DNA from: Lewinellaceae bacterium
GTDB taxonomy: Bacteria > Bacteroidota > Bacteroidia > Chitinophagales > Saprospiraceae
Direction: 5' to 3'
DNA: 64,000 nucleotides
Assembly (NCBI GenBank): GCA_020636435.1
Contig: JACJXX010000001.1
Span: 3,985,001 to 4,049,000, forward strand
Shown: positions 1-8,687 of the stretch, piece after piece
Position numbering within the stretch: the first letter of the stretch is position 1
How the letters are laid out: each line of letters opens with the position of its first letter
Notes under the pieces: generated by a model
Seen by the model: the letters and a program-made list of their open reading frames with translations, nothing else
Databases searched by the model: none
What the model was told of the DNA's origin: nothing
Made by a program: the position numbers and the translations under genes

Positions 1-1378
1 TGCCACCTGGATAAAGGAAGGATTCCTGGGAGGTTCCTCCTTTGTGCCACACTTCTACTTTGGCGACCGGGTTGAGCAGTTCCTCTCCATCGGAAACAGG
101 GGTAGACAGCAGGAAAGCTGCATCGGGATAGAGGTATTTCATGGTGAACCCGATCTCTTTGCGGTTCGGGAAGGGGTAGAACTGGCCCGCCTTCAGCGGC
201 TCGTTCGAGAGTTCGCCTTCCACGAGGTAGTAAATCTGTTTTTCTACCCCTACCAGAATGGTCCGGTTAACTCCTGCCCATTTGGCATCCGGCTGTCCCT
301 TAATTGCCTGGGCGAGTTCTTCGGGCGCTTCCCAGTAGAATTCGAGCCAGCCGCCCATGTGTTGCTCGTCGACTATCGTATTGCGGCCGGGACGGTTGGA
401 AAAAAGGTTGACATCGGCCTGGCCAAAGGGTGTTTTAAGGTTCAGCAAAACGCCGGGATCTTTGGGTTCGACCTCATTATTGACTTCCGGATAGGTGTAT
501 TCAAAGGTGAAGTTGGGGTAGAATTCATTGAGGCGGAAGTAGACATCGGTGCCGTAGATGTGGCGTATTTTAGCTTCCTTCAACGGCATGGACGCAATGA
601 TTTCCGGCGTGCCGTTTATCTTTTGGCCGTGGCCGTCTGCCGTTGCCTGGGCGTGGGGTTCCGCATCGTTCCTCCAAACCTGCAGGCGGTAGTCCGGGTC
701 GTGCTTCTCAAACTCAAAGTGGTCGAGGCGTATCCGGAAGGGTATTTCCGTGCTGTCGCCTATATAACTGGTACTGCCCTGGTAGACTTTGGCAATATTG
801 GCGCTCTGCCCGGTTTCCAGTTGAATGATGCCCCGGAAGCCGTAAAAGTAGTCTACCCAAAATCCCAGCAGGATGATAATGGGGCTGAGGTGGGCGAGGT
901 GGTAGCCAAGGTTTTCCCGGTTGAACTTTTTCTTCCAGCTGGACTTGAGCAGGCTGCCGGCCAGCAGCACAAAGAAACCTATGTACCACCAACTGTGGAA
1001 CACATCGTCCCACTGCAGGACACTGAGAACGTTACTCCCGGTTTCCCCATATCGCTGCGTGAAAACAGCCTCCGGCGCATTTTGACTGACAAAAGTGCCC
1101 AGGGCTGTTCCAACCGCGATGCAAAGCAGGCTCAACGTAGCGAAATAAGGCGTATCGATGCTCCTTTTCAGCGATTTGTAAAAAATGGCGGGATAGGCAG
1201 CCAATATCGCTACCGGCGCCAGGGTGCTTAACCAGAAGTTGCTGAAAGCCTCATGCAGGTTTTGCGCCAGCAGGGCGAAAAGCACCAGGGCGGCCAGGAG
1301 GCCGGTTACCCTTCTGAATCCACGGGTTTGATAATCGTGATTTTTAGGACTCGGGGAGGTCGTTTTTACATCAGCCAT
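1..1378 (-). CDS. ResB-family cytochrome c biogenesis protein, 3' end cut by the window
   Basis: The minus-strand frame from the ATG at 1378 (MADVKTTSPSPKNHD...) stays open for 459 codons to the left edge, so the C-terminus is missing. Hydrophobic segments lie near residues 25-42, 50-66, 80-97, 132-147 and 167-181. They are followed by a long extracytoplasmic domain (GQSANIAKVYQGSTSY, VYFRLNEFYPNF, HMGGWLEFYWEAP), which is the layout of ResB/CcsB proteins. This family holds reduced haem and apocytochrome for covalent attachment at the outer face of the inner membrane. In Bacteroidota ResB is often fused to CcsA, and the missing part could contain that half. An FNR-like palindrome lies 103 nt upstream. 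The family call is from recognised architecture, not a profile search. Confidence 0.75.
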   Translation of the reverse strand, partial: MADVKTTSPSPKNHDYQTRGFRRVTGLLAALVLFALLAQNLHEAFSNFWLSTLAPVAILAAYPAIFYKSLKRSIDTPYFATLSLLCIAVGTALGTFVSQNAPEAVFTQRYGETGSNVLSVLQWDDVFHSWWYIGFFVLLAGSLLKSSWKKKFNRENLGYHLAHLSPIIILLGFWVDYFYGFRGIIQLETGQSANIAKVYQGSTSYIGDSTEIPFRIRLDHFEFEKHDPDYRLQVWRNDAEPHAQATADGHGQKINGTPEIIASMPLKEAKIRHIYGTDVYFRLNEFYPNFTFEYTYPEVNNEVEPKDPGVLLNLKTPFGQADVNLFSNRPGRNTIVDEQHMGGWLEFYWEAPEELAQAIKGQPDAKWAGVNRTILVGVEKQIYYLVEGELSNEPLKAGQFYPFPNRKEIGFTMKYLYPDAAFLLSTPVSDGEELLNPVAKVEVWHKGGTSQESFLYPGG

Positions 1379-1480
1379 TGGACTAGGAATTGGTTAACGG
1401 CAAATTTGCCCGGTTTTCAAATACCGGGATATATCTCTAAGTGCTGACACAAAATAAGGGAATATTGCAGGGCGGTTTGT

Positions 1481-1494
1481 ATGATAAAAATCAT
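1481..1494. promoter_or_regulatory. FNR/CRP-like palindrome upstream of the ResB-like gene
   Basis: ATGAT-AAAA-ATCAT is a perfect 5-4-5 inverted repeat, close to the FNR consensus TTGAT-N4-ATCAA. It sits 103 nt before the start of the ResB-like gene. The rest of the 396-bp spacer (1379-1774) between the divergent genes is AT-rich, and I see no further gene or repeat in it. Control by an oxygen- or NO-sensing Crp/Fnr protein is an inference. Confidence 0.4.
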
Positions 1495-1774
1495 TCGGAT
1501 GTTATGACAATAATCACCCCCAAAATCAAGCCTGGCCTGAGATGCAGCCCGCCGACAAATTAATTTTGCTTTTTCGGCCGGCTACTTGATTTATGACAAT
1601 TTTGTGAAACTTGGGAAATTTTGCCGTGGTACTTTCGGTGAAATTTTTGCTGGCAGCACCGCAACCGGTTAGAAAAACCGGCTCCGGCCCGGCATCAATT
1701 CTATCGGAATAGGAAAGCCGCAAACGCCCCCCATCAGGGCCGGCTTTTCATCACTCACAACAAAAAGCATTGCG

Positions 1775-2395
1775 ATGATTTCCAACAAGCTTTTCCTCAC
1801 TATGGCCGCCGCTGCCCTGGCTTTGGCGGTAGTATTCTCCAGTTGCAACAAGGACGACGAACCGGCAAAGACTACGGTATTTGGCACCATTACCATTGAA
1901 AATACCGATACCTGGGCCACCTGGGTGGACAGCGGCGAGGTGCAACTGACCCTCTTCCCCGAATTCAGCCTCGACCCTCTGGCAGGCTGGGGCGAAGTGC
2001 CGGACAATTTCTTCGCCCCCGGCGTTCCGGGCGGCACGTATGCAGTAGGGGCGCCTTACAACTCGCAAAACCCGCTCATTCTGGAATACGAGCCCGGCAA
2101 AACCCAGTACGATTTTGAGATCGAGGTCGATCCGGGCACTTACTCCGCTTTAGCCCTTGGCTTCCGCCACGACTTCGTCAACGACCCTACCCTGAAGAGC
2201 GCCACCCTTGGCGTTTACTGGGGCAATGCCAGCGAAGTGAGCCATGGCGTCGTGATCAAAGCAGATGTAGGCGGCGGGAATATCATGACCTTCTTCAATT
2301 ATCCCCCGCCCGCTACCTTTGAGGTTAAAGCCGGCGAACAGAAAGAACTCAATTTCAAGGCCGACTTTGGCTTTGTTAATGTATGGTATCGGTAA
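1775..2395 (+). CDS. hypothetical outer-membrane lipoprotein
   Basis: 206 residues. The N-terminus is a lipoprotein signal peptide: a hydrophobic stretch at residues 6-20 and a VFSSC lipobox with C24 as the lipidated cysteine, followed by NKDDEP. The mature part is acidic and beta-rich with no motif I recognise. One segment (GGTYAVGAPYNSQNPLILEYEPGKTQYDFEIEVDPGTYSALAL, split here for reading as a beta-sandwich-like stretch) is reminiscent of carbohydrate-binding or CarboxypepD-like sandwiches. It lies 119 bp upstream of, and on the same strand as, a TonB-dependent receptor, so it may be that receptor's surface lipoprotein partner. No function can be assigned from sequence alone. Confidence 0.7.
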   Translation: MISNKLFLTMAAAALALAVVFSSCNKDDEPAKTTVFGTITIENTDTWATWVDSGEVQLTLFPEFSLDPLAGWGEVPDNFFAPGVPGGTYAVGAPYNSQNPLILEYEPGKTQYDFEIEVDPGTYSALALGFRHDFVNDPTLKSATLGVYWGNASEVSHGVVIKADVGGGNIMTFFNYPPPATFEVKAGEQKELNFKADFGFVNVWYR

Positions 2396-2396
2396 C

Positions 2397-2512
2397 GTAG
2401 TTGATTGGTTGATAGGTTAATTGGGTTGGATTAGTCTGGCAGCCCAGTTAACCTATCAATCAACCCAATCCGCCAATCCACCAATCCACCCAATCAACGA
2501 ATTAATCAACCT
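2397..2512. repeat. inverted and tandem short repeats between lipoprotein and receptor
   Basis: The spacer is made of variations on TTGATTGG/CCAATCAA. TTGATAGGTTAA (about 2408) pairs with TTAACCTATCAA (about 2447) as a 12-bp stem, followed by several CCAATCC units. It could act as a hairpin terminator or attenuator between the two genes, or be a local low-complexity repeat. There is no T-tract. Confidence 0.5.
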
Positions 2513-2514
2513 CC

Positions 2515-4818
2515 ATGCCCACCGCAAGAAAAATCAGGCTACCTGCGATCCCCCTCCTCTGCTTCCAGGCGCTGCTCGCCCTGAGCCAGCCTGATATTGC
2601 CCTGATCGCGCCTTCCTTGCCACACCAGGGCCAGGCGGCCGGCAGCATCGAAGGCGTAGCCCGGGATGCGGAAACGGGGGAACTGCTGCCCCTGGTCAAC
2701 ATCCGCCTGGCGGATACCTTGGTGGGGACATCCACCGAATTTGACGGCGCCTTCGAAATTGCCGGCCTGAAACCGGGCGAGTATACTTTGCTGGCTTCCT
2801 ACGTCGGGTACGAGGCGTTTCGCCTGGAGCGCATCAAAGTGCAGGCAGGACAAAGCACGGCGGTCGCTATTGCACTGGAACCCGCCGCCGTCATCGCCGG
2901 GGAAGTAGTCGTGACTGCTACCCTCAAGCCACAGGCCGTCAAGCTGGCGCCCGCCAGCATTGGAATAGTGACGAGCAAGCAAATCCGCGAGCGCAATATT
3001 ACGACCTTCGACCAGGCCTTCGATGAAGTGCCCGGGGTGGTGGTCACCCGTTCGAGCGGCGCCAATGTGCAGGCTTTCTCGATCCGTGGCGCTTCCGAAG
3101 TGGCGGGCGGAGGCATCGGCAACCGGGTGCTGCTGCTCATCGACGGCCGGCCGGCCATCAGCCCGGAATCGGGCGGGGCATTGTGGAACCTCGTCCCCCT
3201 GAATTCCATTGCGCGCATCGAAGTCGTAAAAGGGGCCTATTCCTCTCTCTACGGCTCCAGCGCTATGGGCGGCGTGATCAACGTAATCACCCACAAACCG
3301 GAAGCCGAGCCGGAAATGCGCCTCCACGTCAACTACGGTTTTTTCAACCGCGCTCCGGCCAGCACCGGATATACGGCCTACAACGACTTCCGCACCATCG
3401 AGGGCAGCTACAGCCGACGGACCGGAAAATTCGCCTACCTGCTCGACGGCGGCTGGAAGGCCAACGACGGCCACCGGGAAAAGTCGGGCTTCGATTTGTA
3501 TAACTTCTACGGGAAAGCCTCCTGGCAGTTTTCCAACAACCGTTTCCTGCAACTGTCGGGCAATGTGAACCGCATCAAGAACGATACGCCCGCCACCTGG
3601 TTCAGCACCCGGCAGGCTTACAGCGTGGCGCCCCACCGCCGGGATGATTATCAGGACCGGCGGGAACTGAACACAGACCTATATTACTATGCGCTGCCGA
3701 ACAGCCGGGTCAAGTACTCCTCTCGCTTTTATTACTACCACAACTATTCCCGCTTCACTTTCGACGGCGATCAGGGCAACGACAGCACCAACGTCAACTT
3801 TGGCAAACAACTGGTCGCCGAATCGAGCGTACAGACGCAGCGCCTGGGCAACGTCACCCAACTGGACCTCTATACCCGCTCCAGCCACTACATCATCGCC
3901 GGCACGGATGTAAAATGGGACCACGTGGTGGGGCTGCCCGACACCGTATTGTACGGCCGCCATCAGGCGCTCAGCCTGGGCGCTTATATACAGGATGAGA
4001 TCACCTTCAGCGAAAAACTGATCGCCAACCTGGGGGTGCGTTTCGACCATTACAACATCCTGCAGGAATCTGTCGAGAACAACATCAGCCCCAAGCTGGC
4101 GGTGGCCTACAACCCCAGGAGCGGCCTGTCGTTCCGCATGCTGCTCGCGCAGGCTTTCCGCAACCCAGCCATGGCCGAGCGCTTCATCAAATTCGAGCAG
4201 GGCGGCGGGCTGCGCTTCCGGCCCAACCCCAACTTGCGATCTGAAAAACTGGTCTTGTCGGTAGAAATAGGCTCGAAAATCGACATTGCCCCGGGAGTTT
4301 CCCTCGACGCCGCTCTGTTCTACAACCGCTACAACGGCCTGATCTCTTTCCAGCAGCTCTCCAAACCACTGGAGCCCCTCCTGTATGAGGTAATCAACCT
4401 GAAAGCGGCCGTCATGCAGGGCCTGGAGCTGTCTTATCAGCACCGCCTGAAGGATTTCCTCATCCTGAACCTGGGCTACACCTTCCTCGATGCCAAAGAT
4501 GTTTCGGAAGGGCGGCTCAACGACGAGCTGGCCTACAAAGTGCGGCACACCTTCAGCGCTTCGGCTACGGCCTATCGCGGCCCGTTCACTTTCAACGTCA
4601 ACGGCCGCTACCGCAGCCGCATTCGGGAGGTTTTTATCTATCCCGGCAGCGAGCCGGATGCAGCCTTCATTGCCAACGCCAAGCTCAACGTCAAAATAGC
4701 TGATCACTACAACTGCTACATTGCCGTCGACAACATCGGCAATGAGCAGTACGAGGAACTGGAGCGCTACCGCATGCCGGGGCGGAGTTATACGATGGGG
4801 GCGGTGGTGCGGTTTTAG
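2515..4818 (+). CDS. TonB-dependent outer-membrane receptor with CarboxypepD-like N-domain
   Basis: 767 residues. After a hydrophobic N-terminus comes a carboxypeptidase-regulatory-like domain at about 43-125 (GSIEGVARDAETGELLPLVN), then a plug domain at about 150-255 (FSIRGAS, LLLIDGRPA, RIEVVKGAYSSLYGSSAMGG), and a 22-strand type barrel ending in the terminal aromatic of ...GAVVRF. The plug and barrel resemble the siderophore/cobalamin-type receptors (FepA/BtuB/CirA) rather than SusC: there is no SusC-type 1,000-residue length and no SusD follows. Substrate unknown. The upstream lipoprotein is the most likely partner. The downstream gene is convergent. Confidence 0.85.
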   Translation: MPTARKIRLPAIPLLCFQALLALSQPDIALIAPSLPHQGQAAGSIEGVARDAETGELLPLVNIRLADTLVGTSTEFDGAFEIAGLKPGEYTLLASYVGYEAFRLERIKVQAGQSTAVAIALEPAAVIAGEVVVTATLKPQAVKLAPASIGIVTSKQIRERNITTFDQAFDEVPGVVVTRSSGANVQAFSIRGASEVAGGGIGNRVLLLIDGRPAISPESGGALWNLVPLNSIARIEVVKGAYSSLYGSSAMGGVINVITHKPEAEPEMRLHVNYGFFNRAPASTGYTAYNDFRTIEGSYSRRTGKFAYLLDGGWKANDGHREKSGFDLYNFYGKASWQFSNNRFLQLSGNVNRIKNDTPATWFSTRQAYSVAPHRRDDYQDRRELNTDLYYYALPNSRVKYSSRFYYYHNYSRFTFDGDQGNDSTNVNFGKQLVAESSVQTQRLGNVTQLDLYTRSSHYIIAGTDVKWDHVVGLPDTVLYGRHQALSLGAYIQDEITFSEKLIANLGVRFDHYNILQESVENNISPKLAVAYNPRSGLSFRMLLAQAFRNPAMAERFIKFEQGGGLRFRPNPNLRSEKLVLSVEIGSKIDIAPGVSLDAALFYNRYNGLISFQQLSKPLEPLLYEVINLKAAVMQGLELSYQHRLKDFLILNLGYTFLDAKDVSEGRLNDELAYKVRHTFSASATAYRGPFTFNVNGRYRSRIREVFIYPGSEPDAAFIANAKLNVKIADHYNCYIAVDNIGNEQYEELERYRMPGRSYTMGAVVRF

Positions 4819-4890
4819 GGAGGGAAAGCTGGGGAAGGGCCCTGGTCACTTTTCGATGCTTTTGGCCTTTTTGCATAACCCCGCCCCCGA

Positions 4891-6660
4891 TCACCTGACG
4901 ATTTTCACCAAACGCGCCACACCCACTGCCTCTGGATTTTCAATTTTCACAAAGTAAAGCCCCTCCGGCAGGCTCGGCAAAAAGAGCTCTATTTGGCCCT
5001 CCGTCTCCGTCCCCGAAATCCGGGTAACCCAGACAACAGCTCCACTCCTGTCGATAACCGAGAGCTGACCCGGCTTTCTGAATAAACCATCCAGCTTAAT
5101 GGTAAGCGTCTCCACAAAAGGGTTGGGGAAAGCGGAAAGCGGCAAAGGTTCTTTTCCCACTTCAAAAATGCCGGTCAGCATGCCTTCCACGTAGTGAGAG
5201 AATTGGTTCACCTCCAGGTTGGTATCTGTTTCTTTCAACCCGTTGGGCCATTCTATGACCAGGCTGTCGATGGCGGCAGCGTCGCCCAGGCCGAAATGTA
5301 CCCGCTGGCTGTTGTGGCCGGCGAAGCTGTTCTGGGCAGAAATCTCCCGTACCTGCCACATAGCCTGCCCGTCGATGGTGGCTTTAGCCCTGACTTTAGC
5401 CCCGATGGCGCTTCGGTTGGAAATCACGCCTTCTAATGTGAATATCGCCCAGTTGGCGTCGTTGCGGCTGGCGGGGTTGAGGTTGTTGCGGTAAAGGCCT
5501 TTGAGGCTGATATCAGAGGCGTTGATGAACAGGTCGAGGTCGCCGTCATTGTCATAATCGCCGATGGTGGCGCCACGGGAGCGGTTGTTGTTGGTAAAGG
5601 ATGGGAAAGCATGGCTGAAGGTACCGTCGCCATTGTTCATATAAAGATGGTTGACGCCGGTACCATCGGCGCCGAGGAATACGTCGATCCAGCCATCGTT
5701 GTTGAAATCGCCCCAGGTGTTGGCCAGCCATCTGCCAGCCTCGCTGGTTATATGAACGCCCAGATCGGCCTGAGTGAGCTGGGTGAAGGTGCCGTCGCCA
5801 TTATTTTTATAAAAATCGCAGGGCACGTCATCTTTCCAGTTGGTGACAAAGCCGTCCAGGTCGCCGTCGTTGTCGTAGTCGATGAGGTTCCAGTTCTGTC
5901 CGTCCCGCAGATCGCCGAAGAGAACGCCGGTTTCTCTGCGAACGAGATTCGCTGTGCCGGTTTCCATGAGCTGATTGACGTAGATATGGTCTTTGGAAAT
6001 GACGTTGATCTGCCCGCTGCCGATGAAGAGGTCCATATCGCCATCGCCGTCGAAATCGCTCCAGTTGGCGCTGGTGTAGGCCGCGTTGCCGGTGGTGACG
6101 TCGCTGTCGGTAATCTCCTCGAAAGTGCCGTCGCCATTGCTGTGGAACAGCCAGTTGGTATGGCAAACCGGGCCGGTGCCGCCGCAGGGGTGGGTGGCTA
6201 CCAGGTCGAGCCAGCCGTCGTTGTCGTAGTCGGCCCATGCGGGCGACCAGGCGTTGATGTTCGTGGCTATGGCGCCAGTAGTTACCCGGCTGAAGGTACC
6301 GTCGCCGTTGTTGGCGAACAGCCCGTTCTTGTTGCGGTTGACGAGCATGAGGTCCACATCGCCGTCGTTGTCGTAGTCGGCCCAGGAGTTGCCATTGTTG
6401 TATTCGATGCTCACTCCCTCGATGCCACTGTCGAGGATGCGGGCGAATTGTCCGTCTCCTTCATTGCGGTAAAGGAAATCCTGGTTGACGAAGAGGTCCA
6501 GATCGCCATCCTTATCATAGTCCACCCAGCTGGCGCCGGCGTAGCCCATGGTGGGGAGGTCGGTGGCGATAGGATTATTGGGTGAAGTGATCTTGGTGAA
6601 ATTCTGGGCGCAGAGGCTGGCACAGAGGGCTGAAAGGAATAATGTAACAAGCGTTTTCAT
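4891..6660 (-). CDS. secreted FG-GAP/VCBS repeat protein with ASPIC/UnbV domain and T9SS tail
   Basis: 589 residues with a signal peptide (MKTLVTLFLSALCASLCAQ). At least seven DxDxDGxxD calcium-binding loops occur (DYDKDGDLDLF, DYDNDGDVDLM, DYDNDGWLDLV, DFDGDGDMDLF, DYDNDGDLDGF, DFNNDGWIDVF, DYDNDGDLDLF), as in FG-GAP/VCBS beta-propellers. An ASPIC/UnbV (CRTAC1-type) domain follows at about 405-490 (GAKVRAKATIDGQ, VHFGLGDAAAIDSLVIEWPNG). The C-terminus (LSAFPNPFVETLTIKL ... LPEGLYFVKIEN) is a type A T9SS sorting domain, so the protein is probably exported across the outer membrane and anchored or released. Likely a calcium-dependent adhesive or binding protein; the ligand is unknown. Confidence 0.88.
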   Translation of the reverse strand: MKTLVTLFLSALCASLCAQNFTKITSPNNPIATDLPTMGYAGASWVDYDKDGDLDLFVNQDFLYRNEGDGQFARILDSGIEGVSIEYNNGNSWADYDNDGDVDLMLVNRNKNGLFANNGDGTFSRVTTGAIATNINAWSPAWADYDNDGWLDLVATHPCGGTGPVCHTNWLFHSNGDGTFEEITDSDVTTGNAAYTSANWSDFDGDGDMDLFIGSGQINVISKDHIYVNQLMETGTANLVRRETGVLFGDLRDGQNWNLIDYDNDGDLDGFVTNWKDDVPCDFYKNNGDGTFTQLTQADLGVHITSEAGRWLANTWGDFNNDGWIDVFLGADGTGVNHLYMNNGDGTFSHAFPSFTNNNRSRGATIGDYDNDGDLDLFINASDISLKGLYRNNLNPASRNDANWAIFTLEGVISNRSAIGAKVRAKATIDGQAMWQVREISAQNSFAGHNSQRVHFGLGDAAAIDSLVIEWPNGLKETDTNLEVNQFSHYVEGMLTGIFEVGKEPLPLSAFPNPFVETLTIKLDGLFRKPGQLSVIDRSGAVVWVTRISGTETEGQIELFLPSLPEGLYFVKIENPEAVGVARLVKIVR

Positions 6661-6847
6661 AGCCGAAAGGTTTTAATGATGCAAAGTGAGATGATTCTGC
6701 GTAGTAAGATATTACAATACTCGCCAGGCCCTTTTGTCTATTCTTGCGAATTTAGCGTTTCGGTATTTTTGTCACGATATAAATTGATTCCCCTTTGGTA
6801 TTCCTGGGTTTATAGTATATTGCTACTCAAACCAACACTTGCCAGCC

Positions 6848-7354
6848 ATGAAAAAACAATTCCTTGTCATGGGAGCACTCTGTTCCATTCTATTCCTTGG
6901 CACTTTTAACTGGAGTTCCTGCACTGCCAAAAAGACGGCCGCCGTCACTGCCCCGGAGCCGGAAATGGAAGAAAAAGTAGCAGAAGAGCCGCCTTCCGTC
7001 CCTCCGTTTATTGCCGCTATCCAGGAAAAAATAAAAGGCAAAGAGAACCTGCCGGCGGAAGAAGTCTTTGAAAACATTCAAATTCTGAAAGGGATGCCTG
7101 CCGGTAGGGTACTGCCCATCATGCGCATGGGCTTCAGCCAGTCGCTCGGCGTCAAGTGCACCCACTGCCATGAGTTTGGCGACTGGGCCAACGAAACTAA
7201 ACCCACCAAGCAGGTCGCCAGAGATATGTGGGTGATGACCGGAAAGATCAACCAGGAACTGCTTAAGGAAATCTCCAACCTGCAGAGCGAACAGCCGGTG
7301 GTCAATTGCACGACCTGCCACCGGGGCGAGGTGAAGCCGGCTACGAATATGTGA
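6848..7354 (+). CDS. c-type cytochrome, photosynthetic-reaction-centre cytochrome-like family, lipoprotein
   Basis: 168 residues from the ATG at 6848. A TTG nine bases upstream is an unlikely start because the signal peptide begins MKKQFLVMG. The lipobox is WSSC (C25). Two haem-attachment motifs are visible, CTHCH (C104, C107, H108) and CTTCH (C154, C157, H158), with MGFSQSLGV and RDMWVMTGKIN around them. This is the pattern of the CytoC_RC-type cytochromes that are widespread in non-phototrophic Bacteroidota. It is probably a periplasm-facing, lipid-anchored electron carrier. Its maturation would use the cytochrome c biogenesis system whose ResB-like member starts this window. Divergent from the FG-GAP gene. 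Confidence 0.85.
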   Translation: MKKQFLVMGALCSILFLGTFNWSSCTAKKTAAVTAPEPEMEEKVAEEPPSVPPFIAAIQEKIKGKENLPAEEVFENIQILKGMPAGRVLPIMRMGFSQSLGVKCTHCHEFGDWANETKPTKQVARDMWVMTGKINQELLKEISNLQSEQPVVNCTTCHRGEVKPATNM

Positions 7355-7413
7355 GGGCAGCAATTCCCGTTTTAGAATGCCACGAAATCCCGTTCAATCT
7401 CTGCTTCCCACTT

Positions 7414-7602
7414 AGGCACGAGGAAAGAATAAAGTGTACAATTATGGCGCAGTAATTTTTGTGCCAGGCAAGGCGCGAAGAATGAGGATAGCCAAAGCTA
7501 CCTGAGTGATAGCCTGCCCCGCACCCGAAGGGTCGGGGAGCAACGCAGCATGGCGCAAAAAGGACAAGCCAGAATGGACAGTTTATTCTTTCGTCGTGCC
7601 TT
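7414..7602. repeat. long-hairpin interspersed element E1
   Basis: Arms at about 7414-7433 (AGGCACGAGGAAAGAATAAA) and 7582-7602 form a nearly perfect inverted repeat. The interior holds AAGGCGCGAAGAATGAGGATAG, a short AGCTACCTGAGTGA core, a CCCGCACCCGAAGGGTCGGGG hairpin and GCAACGCAGCATGGCG (each shorter segment read separately). The same interior order recurs in elements at 27.0, 31.0 and 43.0 kb. No coding potential is apparent. The 7355-7952 spacer has no gene. Confidence 0.55.
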
Positions 7603-7806
7603 AAAATCGAAGCAGATTGTCCTCCCTTGGGAGAGGTTAGGAGGGGGACTTGGAAACGAAAACCCTTGAAAATCTCCCCTCGAACTCCCCAGGGGGAGAC
7701 AATTACCTTCGATCAAGAGTTGGATAAAGATCAGTTATACGTTAATTTAATGTGTCCGACAACTTAATACTACTTTGTCACTTTAAAATTTAGCCGGCCG
7801 GGTACT

Positions 7807-7919
7807 GGAGCGCGGACCTCCAGGTCCGCGAAGGCTGCCTCGGCAGCCTCTTAAAAAGACAAATGTATACTAAAAACCTGCTCGAAGCAGGTTATCGCGG
7901 ACCTGGAGGTCCGCGCTCC
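7807..7919. repeat. nested palindrome cluster (GCGGACCT-AGGTCCGC family)
   Basis: Four perfect or near-perfect palindromes lie head to tail: 7811-7830, 7832-7849 (AGGCTGCC-TC-GGCAGCCT), 7875-7893 (AACCTGCT-CGA-AGCAGGTT) and 7896-7915. The first and last are also each other's reverse complement, so 7807-7830 and 7896-7919 form a perfect 24-bp inverted repeat. The core GCGGACCTGGAGGTCCGC recurs at 35.47 kb. The cluster is immediately upstream (34 bp) of the AraC-type gene. Confidence 0.7.
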
Positions 7920-7952
7920 CTTTAAATAAACAAAGTAGAATTAATTGCATTT

Positions 7953-8513
7953 ATGAAATTATATGTCAAATACATGGTTAGCCAGCGATGCAAAATGGTC
8001 GTGGAAGAAGAGCTGCAAAAGCTGGGGCTACAAAATGCAACAGTTGACCTCGGTACGGTTGAGATAAAGGACGGCCTCACGCCCGAACAGCGCGAACAAT
8101 TAAAGGCCGCATTATTGAGGTCAGGGCTTGAGTTGATGGAAGACCATAGAGCCATTCTGATCGAAAAAATAAAAAATGTGATCATCGAAATGATCCATTA
8201 TGATGATGAATTGCCCCAAGTGAATTATTCCGATTACATCAGTGAAAAATTAGGATATGATTATACTTACCTGTCCAATATGTTTTCGGAGGTGAAAGGC
8301 ATCACCATACAGCATTTCATCATCATGCACAAAATTGAAAAGGTAAAAGAGTTGCTGTTGTACGACGAGCTTAACCTTACGGAGATTTCCTACAGGCTGC
8401 ATTACAGCAGCGTGGCGCATTTATCCAACCAATTCAAAAAAATTACCGGCCTGTCCCCCTCCTTTTACAAGAAACTGAAAAAAAAACGCCGGGGCAACCT
8501 GGAAGACTTGTAA
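7953..8513 (+). CDS. small AraC-family transcriptional regulator
   Basis: 186 residues. The C-terminal half (about 85-180) is a two-helix-turn-helix AraC/XylS DNA-binding domain: DYTYLSNMFSEVKGITIQHF is the first HTH, then LNLTEISYRLHYSSVAHLSNQFKKITGLSPSFYKK is the second with the family signature (segments quoted only to locate it). The N-terminal half (MKLYVKYMVSQRCKMVVEEE ... LGLQNATVDLGTVEI) is short and looks like a ferredoxin-type alpha/beta fold, possibly HMA-like with C13 as a metal or redox residue. It is not the usual sugar-binding cupin. This compact type is common in Bacteroidota; its signal is unknown. The palindrome cluster just upstream may be part of its control region. Confidence 0.82.
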   Translation: MKLYVKYMVSQRCKMVVEEELQKLGLQNATVDLGTVEIKDGLTPEQREQLKAALLRSGLELMEDHRAILIEKIKNVIIEMIHYDDELPQVNYSDYISEKLGYDYTYLSNMFSEVKGITIQHFIIMHKIEKVKELLLYDELNLTEISYRLHYSSVAHLSNQFKKITGLSPSFYKKLKKKRRGNLEDL

Positions 8514-8605
8514 CCCCGGCGGAAGATTCTTATACTTCCACACGTAGGATTTTGAAATGACAAAACCAGCCGGGCGTCAGTATAAGAGCATGTTTGGAGG
8601 GCCCT

Positions 8606-8647
8606 GGCCACAAAGCCTCATTCCAAAAGGGAATGGGCTTTGGGCCG
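8606..8647. terminator. hairpin between convergent genes
   Basis: CAAAGCC-T-CATTCC / AAAA / GGGAATG-GGCTTTG, flanked by GGCC on both sides, forms a strong stem in the 174-bp gap between the AraC-type gene and the giant gene. It lacks a clear T-tract, so a bidirectional terminator is inferred only from position. Confidence 0.5.
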
Positions 8648-8687
8648 GCCGAATTCTCATAGTATGTATGTGTGCCTCCCTGTACCG

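Noticed and set aside
44..1231. 395-codon plus-strand open frame at the left edge
   Set aside because: It is antisense to the ResB-like gene, whose minus-strand frame is open from 1378 to the edge and shows membrane helices and family motifs.
7498..7716. 72-codon minus-strand ORF
   Set aside because: Half of it lies inside hairpin element E1; low-complexity translation and no start context.
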